From Nocardia niigatensis NBRC 100131 (lineage in GTDB: Bacteria; Actinomycetota; Actinomycetes; Mycobacteriales; Mycobacteriaceae): a DNA stretch of 64,000 nucleotides. Numbering within the stretch: position 1 is the first letter of the stretch; every line of letters begins with the position of its first letter. Positions 32,499 to 41,508 of the stretch are shown one piece after another. The notes under the pieces are model-generated. The model was not told where the DNA came from and made no database searches. It saw only the letters and a list, made by a program, of their open reading frames with translations. The position numbers and the translations under genes were made by a program. The stretch is from assembly GCF_000308655.1 (NCBI RefSeq), contig NZ_BAGC01000001.1, forward strand, positions 1 through 64,000, given 5' to 3'.

Positions 32499-34450
32499 CC
32501 GAACACGTCGAACACCTGGAGTTTCAGGCCGAGACCCATCAGCTCCTGGAGCTGATGATCCACTCGGTGTATTCGAACAAGGACACCTTTCTGCGGGAGC
32601 TGGTCTCCAATGCCTCCGACGCGCTGGACAAACTGCGCCTGGAGACCTTCCGCGACAAGGACCTGCACGCCGACACCTCCGACCTGCACATCGAGCTCGA
32701 AGTCGATCGCGAGAACCGCGTACTGACCGTCCGGGACAATGGCATCGGCATGTCCCGCGCCGAGGTCGTGGACCTGATCGGCACCCTCGCCAAGTCCGGC
32801 ACCGCCCAGCTGCGCAAACAGCTGCTGGAGGCCAAGGCCGGTGACCAGCAGGCCGAGGAGCTGATCGGCCAGTTCGGCATCGGCTTCTACTCGACCTTCA
32901 TGGTGGCCGACAAGGTCACCCTGACCACCCGCAAGGCGGGCGAGAACACCGGCACCCGCTGGGAATCCGCGGCGGGCAGCTCTACCTACTCGATCGAGGA
33001 ACTGGACGACGCCCCGCAGGGCACCACGGTGTCGCTGCACCTGAAGCCCGCCGATGAGGACGATCACCTCTTCGACTACACGCAGGAGTGGAAACTCCGC
33101 GAAATCGTCAAGAAGTACTCGGACTTCATCGCCTGGCCCATCCGCATGGATGTCGAGCGCACCGTCATGGACGGTGAGGGCGCGGACCAGACCGAGAAGA
33201 CCCTGGTCGAGACCCAGACCCTGAACTCCCAGAAGGCGCTGTGGACTCGCCCGCGCAGCGAGGTCTCCGACGAGGAGTACACCGAGTTCTACAAGCACGT
33301 CGCGCACGCCTGGGACGATCCGCTGGAGATCATCCCCATGCGGGCCGAGGGCACCTTCGAATATCAAGCGCTGCTGTTCATTCCCTCACACGCGCCGTTC
33401 GACCTGTTCACCCGCGAGCACAAGCGCGGCGTGCAGCTCTATGTGCGCCGGGTGTTCATCATGGACAACTGCGAAGAGCTGATGCCGGAGTATCTGCGCT
33501 TCGTGAAGGGCGTGGTGGACGCGCAGGACCTGTCGCTCAATGTCTCCCGCGAGATCCTGCAGCAGGACCGGCAGATCCAGATGATCCGCAAGCGCCTGGT
33601 GAAGAAGGTGCTGTCCACGGTCAAGGATCTGAAGAACGCCGAGGATCAGGCCAAGTACCAGGAGTTCTGGCGCGAGTTCGGCCGGGTCCTCAAGGAGGGC
33701 CTGCTCTCCGACCACGACAATCGCGAAACCATCCTGGGCGTCTCGTCTTTCGCGTCGACGCACTCGGATTCCGAGCTGACCTCGCTGGCGCAGTACGTCG
33801 AGCGCATGCCGGAGACGCAGTCGGCCATCTACTACATGACCGGCGAGACCCGGCAGCAGATCGAGAACTCCCCGCACATGGAGGCGTTCCGGGCCAAAGG
33901 GCTCGAGGTGCTGGTGCTGACCGATCCGGTCGACGAGATGTGGGTCGGCTCGGTCACCGAGTTCGAGGGCAAGCCGATCGTCTCGATCGCCAAGGGCGAG
34001 GTCGATCTGGAGACCGAGGACGAGAAGAAGGCCTCCGAGCAGCTGCGCGAGCAGCAGGAGAAGGATTTCGCCGACGTGCTCGGCTGGCTGCAGCAGACCC
34101 TGGACGCCGACGTGAAGGAGGTGCGCCTGACCAACCGGCTCACCACCTCGCCGGCCTGCATCGTGGGTGATGTGTTCGATTTCACCCCGATGCTGGAACG
34201 CATGTATCGCGCCTCCGGGCAGGAGCTGCCGCACAGCAAGCGCATCCTCGAGCTGAACCCGGCGCATCCGCTGGTCGCGGGTCTGCGGGACGCGTTCGCG
34301 GCCGCGCCCGGTGATGCGGAGAAGCCGGCGGAGCTGACCGAGACCGCCGAATTGCTCTACGGCACCGCGGTTCTCGCCGAGGGCGGCGAGCTGAAGGATC
34401 CGGCGCACTTCGCCCGCATCCTCGCGGATCGCCTCACCCGTACGCTCTGA
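32495..34450 (+). CDS. htpG: Molecular chaperone HtpG (Hsp90)
   Basis: The 651-residue bacterial Hsp90. The N-terminal GHKL ATPase domain shows [39 protein letters not shown] and [15 protein letters not shown]. The middle domain carries the catalytic-loop Arg region ([13 protein letters not shown]), and the C-terminal dimerisation domain ends normally. It refolds client proteins in the cytosol after stress. The GTG at 32495 overlaps the nuclease stop (GTGA), making the two genes translationally coupled, an unusual partner for htpG. Confidence 0.98.
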
Positions 34451-34465
34451 CGTTTCGCACTCGGA

Positions 34466-34498
34466 TCGGGCTCCTGCGGTGTTTCCGCAGGAGCCCGA
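34466..34498 (+). terminator. htpG terminator hairpin
   Basis: A 14-bp stem TCGGGCTCCTGCGG / CCGCAGGAGCCCGA with a TGTTT loop, 16 bp after htpG. No U-tract follows, as is common for actinobacterial terminators. Confidence 0.8.
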
Positions 34499-34500
34499 CC

Positions 34501-34772
34501 TATAGCAAGCGGGAATTGGTCATGCCCCTTTTGGGGTAAGTGTGACGATCTGCATCTTCTGATGATTTCGGGAACCCGGCGCGAGCGCGTACGTTGTACG
34601 TCTTGGTCGTAAGTTTTCGTGTTCGTGTTCGTGTTCAACATGCTCGCGCGGAACAGTGTGCGGGCGTCGCTTCACCTTGCCAGGCAAGTTGCAAGCCGCC
34701 TTCTGATCGACCCCGGGTACCGCAGCCGCGGAACCCACGCAATAAAGAGAAACACCTCGTCAGGAGAAGGTA
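34501..34772 (+). promoter_or_regulatory. Upstream and leader region of the cold-shock gene
   Basis: About 270 bases without a gene. It contains a CCCCTTTTGGGG hairpin (34525-34536), a run of GTTCGT hexamers near 34618-34637, and AGGAGAAGG (34762-34770) as the ribosome-binding site. Cold-shock mRNAs often have long 5' leaders that fold differently with temperature; whether this one does is not shown. Confidence 0.5.
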
Positions 34773-34973
34773 ATGGTTCAGGGCACCGTCAAGTGGTTCA
34801 ACGCGGAGAAGGGCTACGGCTTCATCGCCCGCGAAGACGGCCCCGACGTTTTCGTCCACTACTCGGAGATCGAGGGCAACGGCTACCGCCAGCTCGAAGA
34901 GGGCCAGGCTGTCTCGTTCGAGATCACCGAAGGCAAGAAGGGCCCCCAGGCCGCGGCTGTCCGCCCGCACTGA
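34773..34973 (+). CDS. Cold-shock protein, CspA family
   Basis: A 66-residue CspA-type OB-fold protein that binds single-stranded RNA and DNA. RNP1 is KGYGFIAR and RNP2 is DVFVHYSEI; the start [14 protein letters not shown] is invariant for the family. It has a very strong ribosome-binding site (AGGAGAAGG) and a strong terminator, so it is probably abundant. It is the only gene in its unit. Confidence 0.97.
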   Translation: MVQGTVKWFNAEKGYGFIAREDGPDVFVHYSEIEGNGYRQLEEGQAVSFEITEGKKGPQAAAVRPH

Positions 34974-35015
34974 GGGCATGCGGGCTCACCCCGCTACCCA
35001 CTGAGTCTTGAGTAA

Positions 35016-35052
35016 CAAGGCCCGCACCGGAAAACCGGTGCGGGCCTTGTTC
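35016..35052 (+). terminator. Cold-shock gene terminator
   Basis: A 15-bp perfect stem CAAGGCCCGCACCGG / CCGGTGCGGGCCTTG with an AAAA loop (35016-35049), followed by TTC. Confidence 0.9.
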
Positions 35053-35064
35053 GTTCAGAGGGTC

Positions 35065-35115
35065 CGGGGGCAACGCCCCCGAAACTCTCCAGGCGGTTCG
35101 GGGGCGAAGCCCCCG
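35065..35115. repeat. Pair of GGGGGC-loop-GCCCCC hairpins
   Basis: CGGGGGC-AAC-GCCCCCG (35065-35081) and CGGGGGC-GAA-GCCCCCG (35099-35115), separated by 17 bp, lie between the cold-shock terminator and the convergent SDR gene. Such mini-palindromes are scattered between genes in many actinobacteria and may end transcription of the SDR gene. Confidence 0.75.
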
Positions 35116-35125
35116 AGACCTGGCG

Positions 35126-35893
35126 TCAGCGCGGCGCCATGCGGAGCGCGCCGTCCATGCGGATGGTCTCGCCGTTCAGGTAGTCGTGCTCGGTGATGTA
35201 CTGCGCGAGCTGCGCGTACTCGTCCGGGCGGCCCAGGCGGGACGGGAACGGAACGCCCGACTCGAGGCCCTTGCGGTACTCCTCGGTGACACCGGCGAGC
35301 ATCGGGGTGTCGATGATGCCGGGGGCGATGGTGTTGACGCGGATGCCGAACTGCGCGAGGTCACGCGCGGCCGGGACGGTCATGCCGGCGACGCCGCCCT
35401 TGGAGGCGGAGTAGGCGATCTGCCCGATCTGGCCCTCGAAAGCCGCGACCGAGGCGGTGTTGATGATCACACCGCGCGAGCCGTACTCGTCGACCGGGTC
35501 GGTCTTGGCGATGGCCTCGGCGGCCAGGCGCATGACGTTGAAGGAGCCGAGCAGGTTCACGGTGATGACCGTGCGGAACAGCTCCAGGTCGTGCGGGCCG
35601 TTCTTGGACAGGATGCGTCCCGCCCAGCCGACCCCGGCGCAGTTGACGACGATACGCAGCGGCACACCGGATTCCACGACCTTGGCGACCGCGGCGGCCA
35701 CCTCGTCACCGCTGGTGACGTCGGTCGGGATGAGGGTGACCCCGGCGGGGACGCTGTCGCCCGCGCGCTCGATGGACTGAGCCAGATCCAGGCCGAACAC
35801 GGTCGCGCCCGCGTCGGCGAAACGCTTGGCGGTGGCGGCGCCCAGCCCGGACGCACCTCCGGTGACAATGGCGGCGGAGCCCGAAATCTCCAC
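35126..35893 (-). CDS. SDR-family 3-hydroxyacyl-CoA dehydrogenase-like protein
   Basis: A 255-residue classical short-chain dehydrogenase. The cofactor motif is TGGASGLG, the NAG-type motif appears as NCAGVG, and the active site has Ser in NTASVAAF and YSASK. The C-terminus APGIIDTPMLAGV and the overall sequence resemble type II 3-hydroxyacyl-CoA dehydrogenases (HSD17B10-like) used in beta-oxidation of fatty or branched acids and steroids. It prefers NAD(H) by family. It diverges from another SDR/TetR pair. Confidence 0.88.
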   Translation of the reverse strand: MEISGSAAIVTGGASGLGAATAKRFADAGATVFGLDLAQSIERAGDSVPAGVTLIPTDVTSGDEVAAAVAKVVESGVPLRIVVNCAGVGWAGRILSKNGPHDLELFRTVITVNLLGSFNVMRLAAEAIAKTDPVDEYGSRGVIINTASVAAFEGQIGQIAYSASKGGVAGMTVPAARDLAQFGIRVNTIAPGIIDTPMLAGVTEEYRKGLESGVPFPSRLGRPDEYAQLAQYITEHDYLNGETIRMDGALRMAPR

Positions 35894-35998
35894 GGTGAAT
35901 GGTCCTCTCGACTGTGGACGGCCCTCTCACTGGCCCTCCGTCAATAGGCACCATAGCGGGGCTGTGCGCACGCTTACGCAAGAGGCTCGCAAGATTTG

Positions 35999-36014
35999 CG
36001 AACATGGGTGTTCG
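35999..36014. promoter_or_regulatory. Inverted repeat between divergent SDR genes
   Basis: CGAAC-ATGGGT-GTTCG, perfect 5-bp arms with a 6-bp spacer, lies between the SDR genes starting at 35893 and 36037. It is a plausible operator for the TetR regulator encoded at 36974. Confidence 0.45.
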
Positions 36015-36036
36015 TCTAAGTGGTAGTTTCGCATAC

Positions 36037-36945
36037 ATGAAAGCCCGCACGGCCCGTCCTCGCCGTGGTCTCCGCCGCCCGGCCCCGCGAGTAGCCGGCA
36101 AACGCATCCTGATCACGGGCGCGGCCCGTGGCATCGGGGCCGCCCTGGCCCGCCAGCTGCATGTGCACGGGGCGCAGGTGGCCCTGCTCGGCATCGAGGA
36201 GTCGCTGCTGGCCCAGGTCGCGGCCGAATGCGGTGACGCCCCCTGGCGGTACTGCGATGTCGGCGACCCGGCGCAGGTCGAGCGAGTAGTCAACTCCCTC
36301 ACCGCCGAACTGGGCGGTCTGGACGCGGTGGTGTGCAATGCCGGCATCGCCCGGCAACTGTCCCTGCTGGACGGCGACCCCAGCGTGCTCGAGGAGACCC
36401 TCACGGTCAATGTGCTCGGCGTCTACTACACGCTGCGCGCCGCCGGACCCCACCTCGCGCACGCCGACGGCTACGTCCTGCTCATCTCCTCGCTGGCCGC
36501 GGCCATCCACCTGCCCCTGGCCGGTGCCTACAGCGCCTCCAAGGCCGCGGTCGAGGCGCTCGGCGACACCCTGCGGATCGAATTGCGCCACACCGGGGCC
36601 CGGGTCGGCATGGCCTACTTCGCCGAATTGGACACCGAGATGACCAGCCGCGGTTTCGGCACCGAGGCCGCGCGCAGCATCCTGGGCCGCTCCACCGTCT
36701 CCGGCATCGCCCCGCTGGGCCCGGCCATCGACGCCTGTGAACGCGCGCTGGCCCGCCGCTCCCGCCGCATCGTCTCGCCCTACTGGGTGAGCATGGTGCT
36801 GTGGTGCCGTCCGCTGGCCCAGCGCCTGGTGGACTACTCGCTGCGCGAGGGCGTGGCCGGCGGACTCGAGATCGCCCGCACCGAACCTGCGGGCTTCACC
36901 ACCGATCAACCGGCCCGTCCGCGCAGAATGAGGAAGCTCGCCTGA
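36037..36945 (+). CDS. SDR-family oxidoreductase
   Basis: A 302-residue short-chain dehydrogenase with a basic N-terminal tail (MKARTARPRRGLRRPAPR). TGAARGIG binds the cofactor, VCNAGIA is the NAG motif, and SSLAAAIHLPLAGAYSASK holds Ser and the YxxxK pair. The C-terminal extension (SRRIVSPYWVSMVLWCRPLAQRL) is like those of mycobacterial SDRs that act on lipid substrates. ATG 36037 was chosen; ATG 36004 is also in frame and neither has a good ribosome-binding site. A TetR gene follows after 28 bp, so they form an operon. Confidence 0.85.
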   Translation: MKARTARPRRGLRRPAPRVAGKRILITGAARGIGAALARQLHVHGAQVALLGIEESLLAQVAAECGDAPWRYCDVGDPAQVERVVNSLTAELGGLDAVVCNAGIARQLSLLDGDPSVLEETLTVNVLGVYYTLRAAGPHLAHADGYVLLISSLAAAIHLPLAGAYSASKAAVEALGDTLRIELRHTGARVGMAYFAELDTEMTSRGFGTEAARSILGRSTVSGIAPLGPAIDACERALARRSRRIVSPYWVSMVLWCRPLAQRLVDYSLREGVAGGLEIARTEPAGFTTDQPARPRRMRKLA

Positions 36946-36973
36946 ATCGCTCGAGGCCAACGGAGTCCTGCAC

Positions 36974-37618
36974 ATGCCCGAATCGGCAACCCGACAACTG
37001 CCCCGCGGCCGCCACGGCCTGCCTCGCGAGACCGTGGTCGCCGCCCAGCGCGACCGCATCCTGCTCGCGCTGGCCGAGGCGATGGCCGAAAACGGTTATG
37101 TCGGAACGCCGGTGGCCGCGGTGATCAAGCGGGCCGGTGTCTCCCGCGAGACCTTCTACGAGCAATTCCGTTCCAAGGAGGACTGTTTCGAGGCCGCCTA
37201 CGAGCGCGCCGCGGAACTCATGCTGACCGGCATCCTCACCGCCACCGGTGCGGAATTCGACGGCGAGAGCCGCACCGAACGCATCGAACGGGTGCTCGGC
37301 GCCTACCTCGAAGCGCTCGCGGGCCAACCCGCTTATGCCCGTTTGTTTCTCGTCGAGGTCTACGCCGTCGGCCCGGAGGCCATCGCGCGCCGCACCCAGT
37401 TGCAGGAGACGTTCGTGGCGATGGTCGCCGACGTGCTGGGCGCGGACACCGAGGAGCAGCGCTTCGCCTGCCAGACCCTGGTCGCGGCGCTGAGCGCCAT
37501 GGTCACCGCCCGCATCGCGGTGAACGACCTGGATGGCCTGCGGGAGTTGCGGGAGCCGCTACTGGACCTCGTGCGGCGCAGCGGAGACCTGTTCGGCAAT
37601 ACCGTGCTGGGCGACTGA
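36974..37618 (+). CDS. TetR-family regulator
   Basis: A 214-residue TetR regulator: AQRDRILLALAEAMAENGYVG and VAAVIKRAGVSRETFYEQFRSKEDCF form the HTH domain. The C-terminal helical domain would bind a small molecule. It lies just downstream of an SDR gene and probably controls that gene and the divergent SDR through the inverted repeat at 35999. Its last 60 bp overlap the convergent GDT1 gene. Confidence 0.88.
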   Translation: MPESATRQLPRGRHGLPRETVVAAQRDRILLALAEAMAENGYVGTPVAAVIKRAGVSRETFYEQFRSKEDCFEAAYERAAELMLTGILTATGAEFDGESRTERIERVLGAYLEALAGQPAYARLFLVEVYAVGPEAIARRTQLQETFVAMVADVLGADTEEQRFACQTLVAALSAMVTARIAVNDLDGLRELREPLLDLVRRSGDLFGNTVLGD

Positions 37619-38308
37619 GCCCGCGGGGACGACCGCGGCCCGGCGGCGCAGCAGCCACAGCACGCCGCCGGCCAGCGCCGGCAGGGCCAGCGACAGCACC
37701 GCGGCGAGCGGGGTGCCCAGGCTGTGGGCGAAGGCCTCCAGCAGGGTCAGCGCACCGAAGTAGAGGAACAGCAGGCCCGAGCAGACCGCGATGAACCGTT
37801 CCGGAATGTGCTTGCCGACGGTCACGCCGATCAGGATGGCCAGCGCGCCCGCGGCCACCATGCCCGCGACCGATCCGATCCACACCGCGACCCAGCCGTT
37901 CTTGGTGGCCAGGGCCATGGTGGCGAACATGGTGCGGTCACCGAGCTCGGCCAGCAGGAAGGCCGACAGCACAACCAGGAATGCCGAGCGCGACCTCGGT
38001 TGCGCCGCGACCACGTCCTCCTCCTCGTCGGCGGAGTTCGACGGCAGCGTCTCGCGCAGGCTCCACAGACCGACGGCGATGAGAGTGGCGGCGGCACACA
38101 GGGAAATGACTCCGGTGGGCAGCGCCGCGCCCAGGAAGTGGCCGACGCCGACGGCGATCAGGTTCACCAGCACGCTCGCGACGGTGATCCCGGACAGCAC
38201 CGCCCACCAGTGGTAGCGCAGTGCGAAGGTCAGGGCCATGAGTTGCGATTTGTCGCCCAGTTCGGCGAGGAAGAGCACGCCGAAACTCAGCAATATCGTG
38301 GCGATCAT
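37559..38308 (-). CDS. TMEM165/GDT1-family (UPF0016) cation transporter
   Basis: A 249-residue membrane protein with the two-fold repeat of the GDT1/MneA family. Each half has the signature E-x-G-D-K/R-S/T: FLAELGDKSQLM near residue 16 and LLAELGDRTMF in the second half. About seven helices are visible, with an acidic central loop. Family members export Mn2+ (or move Ca2+/Mn2+ for H+). The ATG at 38308 begins with the first helix and has GGAG upstream. A Mn riboswitch sits in its leader, supporting a manganese-efflux role. Its 3' end overlaps the convergent TetR gene by 60 bp. Confidence 0.92.
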   Translation of the reverse strand: MIATILLSFGVLFLAELGDKSQLMALTFALRYHWWAVLSGITVASVLVNLIAVGVGHFLGAALPTGVISLCAAATLIAVGLWSLRETLPSNSADEEEDVVAAQPRSRSAFLVVLSAFLLAELGDRTMFATMALATKNGWVAVWIGSVAGMVAAGALAILIGVTVGKHIPERFIAVCSGLLFLYFGALTLLEAFAHSLGTPLAAVLSLALPALAGGVLWLLRRRAAVVPAGSVAQHGIAEQVSAAPHEVQ

Positions 38309-38334
38309 GAAGGTCAGCTCCCAGGTCTCCGGCC

Positions 38335-38367
38335 TGTCGGCTGAATGCGGGGGCGCTTCAGCCGACA
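38335..38367 (-). promoter_or_regulatory. Hairpin between Mn riboswitch and GDT1 start
   Basis: An 11-bp perfect stem TGTCGGCTGAA / TTCAGCCGACA with an 11-nt GC-rich loop lies in the leader between the aptamer and the start codon. It may be part of the expression platform, switching translation or transcription on Mn2+ binding. Confidence 0.55.
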
Positions 38368-38400
38368 CCGCACCGGTCAATCGGTTTGGTTCTTGTCGGC

Positions 38401-38493
38401 CGAAGGTCTCGCCCACCGGAAAGATCCGGTTCACGCGCCGGATCCGGGAAGGACCAGTATGTCGACGGCGTGATTGGGGGCTACTCCCCTTCG
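38401..38493 (-). promoter_or_regulatory. yybP-ykoY manganese riboswitch
   Basis: Read on the minus strand, the leader has the two hallmark loops of the yybP-ykoY aptamer: GGGGAGTAGC (38489-38480) and GGGCGAGACC (38414-38405). They are closed by a perfect P1 stem CGAAGG (38493-38488) / CCTTCG (38406-38401). The class senses Mn2+ and commonly precedes GDT1/MntP-type exporters, exactly as here. The coordinates cover P1 to P1. Confidence 0.88.
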
Positions 38494-38601
38494 CTCGGTC
38501 GTCATGCTACTCCGGCAAACCGGGCCCGGGCAAATGGCTGTCGCCCAAATCGCAATGCGCACAATAAGTTTGGTGATGCTGCCGAAAGGTTTCGGGTAGC
38601 C

Positions 38602-39123
38602 TTACGCGGCCAGCAGCATGGCCAGAACCGCAGTGTCGGGATCGCTGATCGGATCCACCCCCACCCGCGAGACCATCGAGGTCACCGCGCCGTCACTGTC
38701 GGTTTCCACCCAGGCTGCCCGATGTTCCAATCCCAGATGCGGCAGGCCCGGCAACAGCAGGCAGCCCGAGGCCGCGCCCGCGCACTCCGGCAGCGAGGGC
38801 CGCGTCTCGCGCGGCGGGTGCAGCATGATCAGAGCCGGTGGCACATGTCCGGCAAACATGCCCGGCTGCAACCCTTCCGTCCCCAGTACCGTGCCCTCGG
38901 CGACCACCAGCCCCACCATCGCGGGATCGGGATCCTCCGGGAGCTCCTCGCGGGCCCCGAACACCGTCGAGGTGGGCAACAACCCGGGAAGACTGGCCAC
39001 CCGCACCGCGAGGACCAGCAGTTGGGCCCATTCCTTGGTGGACTCCGGCCAGCGCCCGGAGATCACGAAACCTTGCAGCGAACCATGCGCGTGGAACGGC
39101 ATGATGCCGACCTGACCATTCAT
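38602..39123 (-). CDS. Conserved hypothetical protein next to sodA
   Basis: A 173-residue soluble protein. The ATG at 39123 follows GGGAGG. It starts MNGQVGIMPFHAHGSLQGFV and has a run of alternating beta/alpha elements (TEGLQPGMFAGHVPPALIML, SGCLLLPGLPHLGLEHRAAW) with no known motif. The length and position beside sodA suggest an orthologue of M. tuberculosis Rv3847, but this is from memory of synteny. It has no predicted signal peptide or transmembrane helix. Function unknown. Confidence 0.7.
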   Translation of the reverse strand: MNGQVGIMPFHAHGSLQGFVISGRWPESTKEWAQLLVLAVRVASLPGLLPTSTVFGAREELPEDPDPAMVGLVVAEGTVLGTEGLQPGMFAGHVPPALIMLHPPRETRPSLPECAGAASGCLLLPGLPHLGLEHRAAWVETDSDGAVTSMVSRVGVDPISDPDTAVLAMLLAA

Positions 39124-39245
39124 GATCTGCCTCCCGTACTTCCGGGGGCGGCTGTGCCCGGTGTTGCTCTGGGAACACCAGGTTGTACCCGAACAGAACT
39201 GGCACACAAGTACCAAAGAGTGCTAGCACCCGGACCCCCGCAATG

Positions 39246-39280
39246 CGAAAGACCCGCGAACCGACTCGGTTCGCGGGTCT
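39246..39280 (-). terminator. sodA terminator
   Basis: On the minus strand, AGACCCGCGAACC / GGTTCGCGGGTCT (13 bp, GAGTC loop; 39280-39250) followed by TTC, located 36 bp after the sodA stop. Confidence 0.88.
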
Positions 39281-39315
39281 CAGGCGTACGAGCGAGGCGT
39301 GGCCCCGGCCGGCTA

Positions 39316-39939
39316 TCAGCCGAAGATCAGGCCCTTGCCCTGGGCGACAGCCTTGGTGTAGCGCTCCTGAATCTCCGCCCAGTTCACGACGTTCCAGAAC
39401 GCCTTGACGTAGTCGGCCTTGACGTTCTTGTACTGCAGGTAGAAGGCGTGCTCCCACATGTCCAGGCCGAGCAGCGGGATGATGCCGAGCGGCACGTTGC
39501 CCTGCTGGTCGGTCAGCTGGAAGGTGAGCAGCTTGTTGCCCAGGGTGTCGTAGCCCAGCCAGGCCCAGCCGGAGCCCTGCAGGCCGTTGGCCGCCGCCGA
39601 GAACTGCGCGACGAACTTGTCGAACGAGCCGAACTCCTCGTCGATGGCCGAGGCCAGGTCGCCGACCGGCTTGTCGCCGCCGTCCTTGGACAGGCTCTTC
39701 CACCAGATGGAGTGGTTGACGTGGCCGCCGAGGTGGAACGCGAGGTTCTTCTCGTTCAGGAAGATGGCGGCGTGGTCGTCCTTGGCACGCGCCTCCTCCA
39801 GCTTCTCGAGGGCCGCGTTGACACCGGCGACGTAGGCCGCGTGGTGCTTGGTGTGGTGGATCTCGTTGATCTGCCCGGAGATGAAGGGCTCCAGGGCGCT
39901 GTAGTCGTAATCAAGTTCAGGCAGCGTGTAAACAGCCAC
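39316..39939 (-). CDS. sodA: Superoxide dismutase, Mn-type
   Basis: A 207-residue Fe/Mn superoxide dismutase, the same length as M. tuberculosis SodA. The GTG start at 39939 gives the family N-terminus ([18 protein letters not shown]). Metal ligands are His28, His76, Asp160 and His164 ([11 protein letters not shown]). At position 145, where M. tuberculosis iron SodA has His, this protein has Gln ([10 protein letters not shown]), the residue linked to manganese preference in mycobacterial SODs. It removes superoxide; no signal peptide is present, but mycobacterial relatives are exported by SecA2. It is monocistronic and next to Mn-export genes. Confidence 0.97.
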   Translation of the reverse strand: MAVYTLPELDYDYSALEPFISGQINEIHHTKHHAAYVAGVNAALEKLEEARAKDDHAAIFLNEKNLAFHLGGHVNHSIWWKSLSKDGGDKPVGDLASAIDEEFGSFDKFVAQFSAAANGLQGSGWAWLGYDTLGNKLLTFQLTDQQGNVPLGIIPLLGLDMWEHAFYLQYKNVKADYVKAFWNVVNWAEIQERYTKAVAQGKGLIFG

Positions 39940-40134
39940 GATGTCCCTTTCCGTGTCGGGGCCGTGTGCCCTCGGCAGGTGCCGAGGCGCACCCAACCAT
40001 CATTCGTACACCCGGTTGTCTGCAACCGGGCTGCGTGCCCCCACATTCCACCCGATGTATACCTTTCCCAATCTTTGGAATTGGGCTGAACGCAACATCG
40101 CCGCCGGTCGCAACCGGTCCCCTGGCATCGAGTC

Positions 40135-40809
40135 ATGTCGTGGTACGACGAGTTCGTCGGACGTGTGCGACTATCGGAACCGATCATGGTGACCGCCGGG
40201 CAAGCCCTGCCGGGCAGGTCCGAACGGCTGGTCGTTCCGGACAAGCACTACCTCAGCGGTCATTCCCTCAAACCCCCGTTTCCGGTGGATACCCGGTTCG
40301 CGGTGGTGGCCATGGGCTGCTTCTGGGGTGCGGAGAAAGGGTTCTGGGAGCTGGAGGGCGTGTACACCACCGCCGTCGGCTACGCAGGCGGCTACACCCC
40401 CAATGCGACCTACGAGGAGACCTGTTCCGGCCGTACCGGGCACACCGAGCTGGTGGTATTCGACCCGCGGGTCCTCGACTTCGCCGGAATCCCGAAGCGG
40501 TTCTGGGAGAACCACGATCCGACCCAGGGCATGCGGCAGGGCAACGACCGCGGCACCCAGTATCGTTCGGCGATCTTCACCGTCGACGACGAGCAGCGCG
40601 AGGTGGCCGCGGCGACCCGGGCCGGCTGTCAGGAACGGTTGACAGCGGCCGGATTCGGCGAGATCACCACCGAAATCGCCCCGCTGCCGGACCTTTCCGC
40701 GTTCTTCTGCGCCGAGGGCTGTCACCAGCAGTACCTCGCCAAGAACCCCGGCGGCTACTGCCCGGACCACGGCACGGGCGTCGGCCACGCGATCGGGCTG
40801 GGCGCGTAG
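40135..40809 (+). CDS. msrA: Peptide methionine-S-sulfoxide reductase
   Basis: A 224-residue MsrA, reducing Met-S-sulfoxide in proteins and free Met, with thioredoxin as donor. The catalytic Cys is in [13 protein letters not shown], followed by [21 protein letters not shown] and [21 protein letters not shown]. Resolving cysteines occur at the C-terminus ([17 protein letters not shown]). The long N-terminal extension matches the E. coli-type enzyme rather than short mycobacterial MsrA. ATG 40135 was chosen; ATG 40186 is an alternative. It sits with sodA in an oxidative-stress neighbourhood. Confidence 0.95.
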   Translation: MSWYDEFVGRVRLSEPIMVTAGQALPGRSERLVVPDKHYLSGHSLKPPFPVDTRFAVVAMGCFWGAEKGFWELEGVYTTAVGYAGGYTPNATYEETCSGRTGHTELVVFDPRVLDFAGIPKRFWENHDPTQGMRQGNDRGTQYRSAIFTVDDEQREVAAATRAGCQERLTAAGFGEITTEIAPLPDLSAFFCAEGCHQQYLAKNPGGYCPDHGTGVGHAIGLGA

Positions 40810-40854
40810 GCCGTTCGCGGTCACCACGCGGGCGCTGCCGTAGCCGACATCGAA

Positions 40855-40885
40855 AGGGGTTCCGGGACAAGGTCCCCGAACCCCT
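40855..40885. terminator. Hairpin between convergent genes
   Basis: AGGGGTTC-C-GGGAC / GTCCC-C-GAACCCCT, a 13-bp stem interrupted by one mismatch with a 3-nt loop. It lies between msrA and the convergent gene ending at 40897 and could terminate both. Confidence 0.75.
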
Positions 40886-40896
40886 CGTGCGGGCCG

Positions 40897-41508
40897 CTAC
40901 AGCGGTGGGACGACGTCCGGTCGCATGGTGCGCGGGTCGCCCGCGTCGTGGGCCTGCCACCAGCGGACGCCGCCGGCGATGAAGTCCCGCAACGGGATCG
41001 GGTCGCCCTGCTTGTCGGTGACCTGCGCGCCCTCGAACCACACGCGCACGTCGAGTTCGCGGGGGTCGACGCCCTCCTCCTGGGAGAACTCCATCATGTG
41101 GGCGGCGGGCGCGTCGCTCAGCACGGTGTCGAAGCTCAGCAGTTTGCGCCACTGGCTCCAGGAGCTGTCGGCGATGTCGAGGAAGTCCCAGCCGTGCAGC
41201 GCGCCGCCGCCGAAGCTCTGCACGGCGTCGTGCAGGCCGTCGAGGGTGAGCGGGAGCACAATCGGCTCGAGGTCGTCCCAGCGCTGCCTGCGTAGCGAGG
41301 CGGCGACGCGGCTGACCCCGGTGAGGGTCAGATAGATGTCGCAGTCCGCCGGCGGGGGACCCTCCTCGGGCAGGGTCAGCACGTCGAGCTCCAGCCGAAG
41401 CGTGGCGCCCGGCGTGTCGACGTCGATGCCGAGGCATGTCGCCTCCGACAGCGCGCGGTTGAGTCCGTTGATGTCCAGGTCGTCGAGTAGCCCCCTGCTC
41501 ACAGTCAT
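40897..41508 (-). CDS. Conserved actinobacterial protein of unknown function
   Basis: A 203-residue acidic soluble protein. It has a beta-rich central part (ATLRLELDVLTLPEEGPPPADCDIYLTLTG cut by short turns) followed by a helical segment and HDAVQSFGGGALHGWDFLDI. The C-terminal third has DVRVWFEGAQVTDKQGDPIPLRDFIAGG. No catalytic motif, signal peptide or membrane helix is seen. I cannot name a family. It appears to be a single-gene unit. Confidence 0.72.
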   Translation of the reverse strand: MTVSRGLLDDLDINGLNRALSEATCLGIDVDTPGATLRLELDVLTLPEEGPPPADCDIYLTLTGVSRVAASLRRQRWDDLEPIVLPLTLDGLHDAVQSFGGGALHGWDFLDIADSSWSQWRKLLSFDTVLSDAPAAHMMEFSQEEGVDPRELDVRVWFEGAQVTDKQGDPIPLRDFIAGGVRWWQAHDAGDPRTMRPDVVPPL

